NCBI GenBank assembly: GCA_031282385.1
Contig: JAITDV010000153.1
Coordinates: 1 to 9,108 of the forward strand
Length of the DNA stretch: 9,108 nucleotides
Direction of reading: 5' to 3'
Source of the DNA: Planctomycetaceae bacterium
Lineage (GTDB): Bacteria; Planctomycetota; Planctomycetia; Pirellulales; Thermoguttaceae
The notes beneath the pieces were generated by a model. The model had not been told where the DNA came from. It saw nothing but the letters and a program-made list of their open reading frames with translations, and did not search any database. The position numbers and the translations under genes were made by a program. Of the stretch, positions 4,722 to 9,108 are shown in pieces. Position 1 is the first letter of the stretch. Each line of letters opens with the position of its first letter.

Positions 4722-5255
4722 ATGAGTTATATGAAAGTTATAGTTGGCATAACCGGTGCGAGCGGCAGTATTTATGCGGTTTCATTATTTCGTGCGTTAT
4801 TGCGGGCGGAGGTTGAGATTTATGGTGTTTGCAGTCAAACCGGTAAGGCAGTAATGCAAATGGAATGCGGAGTTGGTCAAGCGGATTTTCCGTTTGTGCA
4901 ATGGAGTGAGCCGGATGATATGTTTGCGTCTATTGCGAGTGGTTCGGATTGTGCGGATGCGATGGTGATAGTACCGTGTTCGATGAATACGTTATCGTGT
5001 GTTGCATGCGGCATTTCAAATAATTTATTGCAACGTGCGGCGGCAGTAATTTTGAAGGAATCCCGCAAGTTAATAATCGTTCCGCGAGAAACGCCATTGA
5101 GTATCATTCAACTTGATTCAATGTTACAACTTGCCAAAGCTGGCGCAACAATCCTCCCCGCCGCTCCAGGATTCTACAAACAACCTCAATCTATCCAAGA
5201 CCTTGTTAACTTTATAACAGAACGAATAATGATGCAAATCAATTTGTCAAAGTAA
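4722..5255 (+). CDS. ubiX: UbiX-family flavin prenyltransferase
   Basis: A 177-residue cytoplasmic enzyme, a little shorter than the usual 185-210. The family joins a dimethylallyl group to reduced FMN, making the prenylated flavin cofactor used by UbiD-type decarboxylases. Visible motifs: GITGASGSIYA (residues 9-19, flavin-phosphate binding), VPCSMNTLSCVACGISNNLL (84-103), LKESRKLIIVPRETPLS (111-127) and PAAPGFYKQP (146-155). Tyr152 and Arg168 have the same 16-residue spacing as the Tyr and Arg reported to bind the prenyl phosphate in Pseudomonas UbiX. ATG 4731 (MKVIVGITGASG) is an equally possible start, matching the typical N-terminus of the family. No UbiD, UbiA or quinone gene lies in the window, so the decarboxylase partner is unknown. 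The gene stands alone, 563 bp after the permease. Confidence 0.9.
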   Translation: MSYMKVIVGITGASGSIYAVSLFRALLRAEVEIYGVCSQTGKAVMQMECGVGQADFPFVQWSEPDDMFASIASGSDCADAMVIVPCSMNTLSCVACGISNNLLQRAAAVILKESRKLIIVPRETPLSIIQLDSMLQLAKAGATILPAAPGFYKQPQSIQDLVNFITERIMMQINLSK

Positions 5256-5287
5256 TCAATATTTCATTGGCTATATCGTGTTGGCTA

Positions 5288-5316
5288 TTGTGATTGTGAG
5301 TTGTTCGTGTTATTAT
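5288..5316 (+). promoter_or_regulatory. Candidate sigma-70-type promoter for tyrS
   Basis: TTGTGA (5288-5293, 4 of 6 to TTGACA) is followed 17 bp later by TATTAT (5311-5316, 5 of 6 to TATAAT). Transcription would begin near 5323 and give a leader of about 215 nt before tyrS that includes the decayed miniature element. This is a sequence match only, in AT-rich DNA. Confidence 0.3.
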
Positions 5317-5333
5317 TTTAGCGTTATTGAGTA

Positions 5334-5430
5334 GTTTACACTTTAAATTGCCGCCTTTATTTCTGTGTGCTTATTTTTCGGAAAGCGGTTTTTTATGTTT
5401 TTGAGTCTCACAAATTAAAGTACGGCTGTA
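5334..5430 (-). mobile_element. TA-bounded miniature element, decayed reversed copy 6 (97 bp)
   Basis: TA at 5332-5333 and 5431-5432 bound a sequence that aligns end to end with the reverse complement of copy 2: GTTTACACTTTAAATT at the start, then TGCTTA, TTTTCGGAAAGC, TTTTTGAGTCTCACAAATT, and AGTACGGCTGTA at the end. The central stem is broken (one arm is TGCTTA, the other AAAGCGG). Much more diverged than copies 1-4, it is presumably an older insertion. It accounts for most of the 283-bp gap between ubiX and tyrS; the remainder shows no feature beyond the promoter candidate. Confidence 0.6.
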
Positions 5431-5538
5431 TATGTATTTGTGTTTGCTATGTTGGTGTTTTAATATTGATGCTGTTAGGATACGGGCGAAAGATTTTTTT
5501 CGCGGTTATGATTAGTTTAATAATTTTTGTTACAAAAA

Positions 5539-6819
5539 ATGCAAGATATTTTTAGTGAGCTCAAGTGGCGCGGCTTAATTCATCAGACAACAGATGATGA
5601 AGGTTTATCGGCTTGGTTATTGGAGAAGTCGCGGACGATTTATGCGGGGTTTGATCCGACGGCGGATAGTCTTCATATCGGTCATTTGTTACCGTTGATG
5701 AATTTGCGTCGTTTTCAGATCGCCGGTCATCGACCAATTGCTTTAGCAGGCGGCGCAACAGGTACAATCGGCGATCCAAGCGGCAAAAGTGAAGAACGTA
5801 ACTTGATAACCAAAGAACAAGTTGAATATAATATCAAATGCATTCAGAATCAGATTATCAAATTTCTCCGATTTGATCATTCTCCGACAGGTGCGTTGTT
5901 GGTGAACAATGCGGATTGGTTTTCGCAATTTTCTTATATTGATTTTTTGCGTGATGTTGGCAAGCATTTTTCTGTCAATGTTATGATGTCAAAAGATTCT
6001 ATACGTCTGCGATTATCGAATTCTGAATCGGGATTGAGTTTTACGGAATTTAGTTATATGTTGATGCAGAGTTATGATTTTGTGCATTTGCGGCGGACGT
6101 ACAATTGTGAGCTTCAAGTTGGCGGCAGTGATCAATGGGGCAATATAACAATAGGTTGTGATTTTGGACGGCGTATTGGCGGTTTTCAATTGCATGGAAT
6201 AACTAGTCCGTTGGTAACTCGCAGCGACGGTAAAAAAATGGGCAAAACGGAATCAGGTGCAATTTGGCTTGATCCGATTAAGACTCCGCCGTATCAATTT
6301 TATCAATATTGGATCAATCTTGACGATGCGGATGTAGAAAAAATGTTGAAGATTTTTACGGACTTAAATTGTGAAGAAATTGAGTCTGTGATGGCTGAAC
6401 ATGTTGCGGAACCGAGCAATCGAACCGCACAAAAACGATTAGCGGAAGAATTTACGCGATTAGTGCATGGAGATGCGGCACTTGTTGCGGCTAGACGCGC
6501 AACTAATATTTTTTTTGGCGGTGAGATTTCGGATTTGAATGATGAACAATTGAGCTCTATTTTTTCGGATGTTCAGGGTAAGAAGTTATCAAGAGAAAAG
6601 TTGTTGGAAGGATTACCTATTATTGAAGCAATTTGCGAATGCGGATTGGCAACCTCAAAAGCCGAAGCAAGACGAACAATACAACAAGGCGGTGCTTACA
6701 TTAACAATAAACAAATCACCGACGTAAACACAAAGCTAACTCTCGACTATCTTGCAAGCGAATCAATAATAGTTGTCCGAACCGGCAAGAAAAAATATGC
6801 ATTGTTGCAGTTTAGTTGA
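5539..6819 (+). CDS. tyrS: Tyrosyl-tRNA synthetase
   Basis: A 426-residue class I aminoacyl-tRNA synthetase that charges tRNA-Tyr with tyrosine; the length is normal for the bacterial TyrS type. Seen in order: YAGFDPTADSLHIGHLLP (residues 35-52, with the HIGH motif at 46-49), the tyrosine-binding helix YMLMQSYDF (173-181), QVGGSDQWGN (193-202), the KMSKS-loop variant KKMGKT (232-237) and a C-terminal S4 RNA-binding domain (about 361-406, containing SKAEARRTIQQGGAYINN). The start is ATG 5539; a TTG at 5527 is in frame, but MQDIFSELKWRG is the typical N-terminus. No Shine-Dalgarno sequence is visible. It is complete, with no missing catalytic residue. The stop codon lies in the middle of a perfect palindrome (6808-6828). 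Confidence 0.97.
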   Translation: MQDIFSELKWRGLIHQTTDDEGLSAWLLEKSRTIYAGFDPTADSLHIGHLLPLMNLRRFQIAGHRPIALAGGATGTIGDPSGKSEERNLITKEQVEYNIKCIQNQIIKFLRFDHSPTGALLVNNADWFSQFSYIDFLRDVGKHFSVNVMMSKDSIRLRLSNSESGLSFTEFSYMLMQSYDFVHLRRTYNCELQVGGSDQWGNITIGCDFGRRIGGFQLHGITSPLVTRSDGKKMGKTESGAIWLDPIKTPPYQFYQYWINLDDADVEKMLKIFTDLNCEEIESVMAEHVAEPSNRTAQKRLAEEFTRLVHGDAALVAARRATNIFFGGEISDLNDEQLSSIFSDVQGKKLSREKLLEGLPIIEAICECGLATSKAEARRTIQQGGAYINNKQITDVNTKLTLDYLASESIIVVRTGKKKYALLQFS

Positions 6820-6828
6820 ACTAAACTG
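6808..6828. other. Perfect palindrome centred on the tyrS stop codon
   Basis: Two 10-base arms, CAGTTTAGTT and AACTAAACTG, flank a single G; the TGA stop (6817-6819) is at the apex. No T-run follows, so it does not look like a normal intrinsic terminator, although it would form a hairpin in the transcript's 3' end. Confidence 0.6.
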
Positions 6829-6859
6829 AGCTGAAGTTAATTCAATTATGGGAATATCA

Positions 6860-6948
6860 AACAATTCACACTTTAAATTTCATTTACCTTTGCCTGCTTA
6901 CCTATCTGAAGGCTGGCGGTGATAAACGAAATTAGAGTGTGAACTGTT
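6860..6948 (-). mobile_element. TA-bounded miniature element, copy 5 (89 bp, reversed)
   Basis: TA at 6949-6950 closes the right side; the left flank is CA (6858-6859), probably a mutated TA. The copy begins AACAATTCACACTTTAAATT and ends GAGTGTGAACTGTT, so its ends are more alike than in other copies. The core GCCTGCTTACCTATC is the reverse complement of the family loop region, and the other arm, AAGGCTGGC, pairs imperfectly. It lies 40 bp after tyrS. Confidence 0.7.
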
Positions 6949-7243
6949 TAATGTCCTCGTCTTGCAAGGTTTTAAGAAAAATCTCGGATAAAACAATAAC
7001 TATATTGCAAATTATAACTCTAAATTGCAACCAGATAAGCCCAGAATTTATAGCTCCAAATGACTTTTTCAGGGACAACTAGTTACTCTTTGGAGACATA
7101 TTTTATATGTTGATAGTTTCCTTTCATATATTGCGGCATAACCGCCTGCTCCGTTTCTGTTCCCTAACATTAAACAGTTGTTTTGTTTTGGGATTGTTGG
7201 AATTTTGCGGTTGTTACAAAATTTCCATGTATGTCTGATACAG

Positions 7244-7258
7244 CTGTCAAATTGGCAG
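7244..7258. promoter_or_regulatory. Imperfect palindrome, possible activator site
   Basis: CTGTCAAATTGGCAG has inverted halves CTG-CAA and TTG-CAG with one mismatched pair. It lies about 80-90 bp upstream of the sigma-54-like promoter, the usual distance for an enhancer-binding activator site. No family consensus is recognised, so the role is conjecture. Confidence 0.25.
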
Positions 7259-7334
7259 TTAATCTTAAAATGTTTTGTGTGGCTTAATTTGTTTAATTTG
7301 AATGAGTTATAAGCAAAGTTTTGTCATATTTTTT

Positions 7335-7351
7335 TTGGCATGTGAATTGCA
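7335..7351 (+). promoter_or_regulatory. Sigma-54 (-24/-12) promoter candidate
   Basis: TTGGCATGTGAATTGCA matches the sigma-54 consensus YTGGCACGRNNNTTGCW at every essential position: GG (7337-7338) and GC (7349-7350) are exactly 12 bp apart and TTGCA is complete. The clear deviation is T for C in GGCAC. Transcription would start around 7361-7363, about 236 nt before dnaK, the next gene. Confidence 0.55.
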
Positions 7352-7368
7352 GTAACGAAATAAACGTT

Positions 7369-7394
7369 AATACTAATTATGAGGAACTAGTATT
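7369..7394 (+). other. Leader hairpin enclosing GAGGAA
   Basis: AATACTA (7369-7375) pairs with TAGTATT (7388-7394), holding a 12-nt loop that contains a Shine-Dalgarno-like GAGGA (7381-7385). It starts a few bases after the predicted sigma-54 transcription start. Only tiny frames follow (for example TTG at 7393, six codons), so a leader peptide is possible but unsupported. Confidence 0.35.
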
Positions 7395-7447
7395 GAGTTT
7401 TTTCAATGTTTGATTTTGAGCAATACATTGAGTTAATAATTTAAGTG

Positions 7448-7493
7448 TTGTTCAAATTGAACTAGCGGAGTTGTTCATATTGAACCGGCGGGT
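7448..7493. repeat. Two tandem 23-bp repeats with palindromes, likely operators
   Basis: 7448-7470 and 7471-7493 match at 18 of 23 positions. Each has the pattern TTGTTCA-N-ATTGAAC, two variable bases, then GCGG. The palindromes are GTTCAAATTGAAC (7450-7462) and GTTCATATTGAAC (7473-7485), one repeat length apart and so about two helical turns. The second overlaps the -35 box of the promoter at 7480. This layout suits a dimeric regulator binding twice. It is not the CIRCE sequence of HrcA. Confidence 0.6.
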
Positions 7494-7508
7494 TTAATCG
7501 AGTGTAAT
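7480..7508 (+). promoter_or_regulatory. Candidate sigma-70-type promoter for dnaK
   Basis: TTGAAC (7480-7485, 4 of 6 to TTGACA) and TGTAAT (7503-7508, 5 of 6 to TATAAT) are exactly 17 bp apart. Transcription would start near 7515, giving a leader of about 83 nt that begins almost at the stem-loop at 7524. The -35 is part of a repeated palindrome, which suggests repression or activation by a bound regulator. Confidence 0.45.
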
Positions 7509-7523
7509 TTTCAAGTTTACTCA

Positions 7524-7564
7524 TACAATCGAATGTCTATATTTTATGCGATATTCGAGTTGTA
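7524..7564 (+). promoter_or_regulatory. 11-bp stem-loop or operator in the dnaK leader
   Basis: TACAA-TCGAAT (7524-7534) pairs with ATTCGA-g-TTGTA (7553-7564) with one bulged G, around an 18-nt A/T-rich loop. It lies 33 bp before the dnaK ATG, where CIRCE operators usually sit, but its arms do not resemble CIRCE (TTAGCACTC/GAGTGCTAA). It could be a DNA operator or a structured 5' untranslated RNA. Confidence 0.5.
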
Positions 7565-7584
7565 CAACAAACCCTAAAAAAAGT

Positions 7585-7589
7585 GAGGA
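7585..7589 (+). promoter_or_regulatory. Ribosome-binding site of dnaK
   Basis: GAGGA lies 8 bases before ATG 7598 and fixes the start. It is the only strong Shine-Dalgarno sequence in front of a gene in this window, which fits high expression of a chaperone. Confidence 0.8.
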
Positions 7590-7597
7590 CAAATCAA

Positions 7598-9108
7598 ATG
7601 GCTTTAGGCGAAAAAATTATTGGAATTGATCTTGGTACAACAAATTCTGTTGTTGCAGTTATGGAAGGTAAGGAATACAAAGTTATTCCGAATGCCGAAG
7701 GTAATCGGCTTACGCCTAGTGTGGTTGCGTTTACGGATAGTGGCGAGTATCTTGTTGGCGAACCTGCGCGGCGGCAGTCAGTAACTAACCCGACTCGAAC
7801 TGTAGCTTCAATCAAACGTTTCATGGGACGCCGACATAACGAAGTTGCAACTGAAGAAAAAATGGTGCCGTACAAAGTTGTTGGCAGTGCAGATGAATAT
7901 GTCAAAGTTGAAATTGATGGCAAACAACATACGCCGCCCGAAATTTCAGCAATGACATTGCGGAAATTAAAGGAAGCGGCGGAAGCATATCTTGGGCATC
8001 GGGTCAGCAAAGCAGTAATCACTGTACCGGCATATTTTAACGACGCACAACGTCAAGCAACAAAAGATGCGGGACAAATTGCCGGTCTGGAAGTCGCGCG
8101 AATAATAAACGAACCAACGGCAGCTTCACTTGCTTATGGTCTTGACAAGAATGTCAATCAAAAGATTGTGGTATTTGATTTGGGCGGCGGTACATTTGAT
8201 GTTTCTTGTCTTGAGGTTGCGGATGGTGTTTTTCAAGTGTTGAGTACGAATGGCGATACTCATCTCGGCGGTGATGATTTTGACGAAGTGTTGATTAATC
8301 ACGTTGCAGAACAATTCAAGTCTGAACACGGAATTGATCTCCGCAAAGACGCGATGGCATTGCAACGATTACAGGAAGCATGTGAAAAAGCAAAACGCGA
8401 ACTTAGCTCAGCACAATCAACAGATATTAATTTGCCCTTTATAACAGCAGATCAAAACGGACCGAAACATTTGCAGAATAAATTAACACGGGCAAAATTT
8501 GAACAACTTACAGACCATCTTGTTGAACGTTGTCGAGGACCGGTGCTTCAAGCACTCAAAGATGCGAAGTTGTCGCCGTCAGATATAAACGAAGTGGTAC
8601 TTGTCGGCGGGTCAACGCGAATTCCAAAAGTACAGGATATGGTTCGCGCAATATTCGGTAAAGAACCGCACAAAGGCGTGAATCCAGACGAAGTTGTTGC
8701 AGTCGGCGCTGCAATTCAGGGCGGTGTGCTTGCCGGTGAAGTGCGTGATGTTTTGCTCCTCGATGTAACGCCGTTGAGTCTGGGAATTGAGACGTTGGGC
8801 GGGATAATGACAAAGTTGGTTGAGCGCAATACGACAATTCCAACAGAGAAAAAACAAGTATTCAGTACGGCAGATGACAATCAAACCGCCGTAACAATTA
8901 AAGTATTTCAAGGTGAACGTGAGATTGCGGCACATAATCGGCTTCTTGGTCAATTTAATCTTGAAGGACTTCCGCCGGCACCGCGTGGAGTGCCGCAGAT
9001 TGAAGTTTCTTTTGATATTGATGCAAACGGCATTTTGAATGTTTCCGCAAAGGATTTAGGAACGAAGAAAGAAACGAAAGTAAGAATTGAACAATCATCT
9101 GGACTTTC
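7598..9108 (+). CDS. dnaK: Molecular chaperone DnaK (Hsp70), 3' end outside window
   Basis: 503 codons are present; full DnaK is about 635-650 residues, so most of the helical lid and the tail are missing. This ATP-driven cytoplasmic chaperone binds exposed hydrophobic peptides together with DnaJ and GrpE. Seen in order: phosphate-loop motif IIGIDLGTTNS (residues 7-17), ITVPAYFNDAQRQATKDAG (141-159), INEPTAASLAYGLDK (170-184), VVFDLGGGTFDVS (191-203, with Thr199), NGDTHLGGDDFD (218-229), VVLVGGSTRIPKVQ (333-346), the interdomain linker within DVLLLDVTPLSLGIET (384-399) and the substrate-binding beta-domain (from about 400, including TIKVFQGERE and GILNVSAKD). No frameshift or missing catalytic residue is seen. 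It follows tyrS by 778 bp. No grpE, dnaJ or hrcA is seen next to it on the visible side. Confidence 0.98.
   Translation, partial: MALGEKIIGIDLGTTNSVVAVMEGKEYKVIPNAEGNRLTPSVVAFTDSGEYLVGEPARRQSVTNPTRTVASIKRFMGRRHNEVATEEKMVPYKVVGSADEYVKVEIDGKQHTPPEISAMTLRKLKEAAEAYLGHRVSKAVITVPAYFNDAQRQATKDAGQIAGLEVARIINEPTAASLAYGLDKNVNQKIVVFDLGGGTFDVSCLEVADGVFQVLSTNGDTHLGGDDFDEVLINHVAEQFKSEHGIDLRKDAMALQRLQEACEKAKRELSSAQSTDINLPFITADQNGPKHLQNKLTRAKFEQLTDHLVERCRGPVLQALKDAKLSPSDINEVVLVGGSTRIPKVQDMVRAIFGKEPHKGVNPDEVVAVGAAIQGGVLAGEVRDVLLLDVTPLSLGIETLGGIMTKLVERNTTIPTEKKQVFSTADDNQTAVTIKVFQGEREIAAHNRLLGQFNLEGLPPAPRGVPQIEVSFDIDANGILNVSAKDLGTKKETKVRIEQSSGL

Larger units (their letters stand above)
6820..7597. other. Long intergenic region: repeat, then dnaK control region
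   Basis: No gene is apparent in these 778 bp. The left part has the tyrS-end palindrome and a miniature element (6860-6948). Bases 6951-7240 are AT-rich with only small hairpins: ACATAT-TTT-ATATGT at 7096-7110, and GCGG/CCGC around CATAA at 7133-7145. From about 7244 on, regulatory-looking structures accumulate toward dnaK and are listed separately. Confidence 0.6.

Noticed and set aside
4592..4816. Plus-strand open frame of 74 codons before ubiX
   Set aside because: Its first half is repeat D and its second half overlaps ubiX in another frame.
5367..5555. Small hydrophobic plus-strand open frame (62 codons) overlapping the tyrS start
   Set aside because: It begins inside a decayed miniature element, has no ribosome-binding site, and its hydrophobicity follows from T-rich DNA.
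7352..7597. CIRCE (HrcA) operator in front of dnaK
   Set aside because: I looked for TTAGCACTC-N9-GAGTGCTAA or close variants. GAGTG and TACTC at 7500-7522 are the nearest, and they do not form the required arms.
7594..8022. Minus-strand open frame of 142 codons within dnaK, plus others at 8126-8365 and 8556-8953
   Set aside because: All are antisense shadows of the clearly conserved dnaK reading frame.

Overview
The window most likely comes from an AT-rich member of the Planctomycetota. Three things suggest this. The first bases encode what looks like the C-terminal tail of a DUF1559 (prepilin-like) protein. It is followed by a small lipoprotein of the 'GKPVEGVTVTF' carboxypeptidase-regulatory/transthyretin-like type that commonly accompanies DUF1559 genes in planctomycetes. 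A large ABC-2-type permease with a long extracytoplasmic insert, familiar from that phylum, comes next. Most genes lack a strong Shine-Dalgarno sequence and are separated by long, repeat-filled intergenic DNA. The phylum assignment is an inference from protein recognition, not a measured result.

All genes are on the + strand: (1) DUF1559 C-terminus, partial, ends at 109; (2) repeat-rich gap; (3) lipoprotein 750-1184; (4) a gap of about 1 kb made largely of repeats; (5) ABC-2-type permease 2197-4158; (6) a gap holding two nested inverted-repeat structures; (7) ubiX-type flavin prenyltransferase 4722-5255; (8) short gap with a decayed repeat; (9) tyrS 5539-6819; (10) a 778-bp gap that becomes a regulatory region; (11) dnaK from 7598, cut off by the window end after 503 codons. 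No two genes overlap or sit close enough to look like a tight operon, so each is probably transcribed on its own. Apart from the DUF1559/lipoprotein pair they do not form an obvious pathway.

The most interesting content is between the genes. A family of about 100-bp elements occurs at least seven times (428-526, 529-629, 1202-1300, 1535-1634, 1912-2011, 5334-5430, 6860-6948), with further decayed pieces. The copies have terminal inverted repeats resembling AACTGTTC, a central hairpin built on CCTGC/GCAGG, and a TA dinucleotide at each end (one end has decayed to CA). At 1194-1320 a copy interrupts a sequence found uninterrupted at 4182-4207, with the TA duplicated. This is what a TA-targeting (IS630/Tc1-mariner-like) miniature element would leave behind. 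No transposase is visible.

Upstream of dnaK there is a close match to a sigma-54 (-24/-12) promoter, a second sigma-70-like promoter overlapped by two tandem 23-bp repeats each holding a GTTCA-N3-TGAAC palindrome, and an 11-bp stem-loop just before the gene. No CIRCE sequence is present. Together these suggest unusual control of this chaperone gene.
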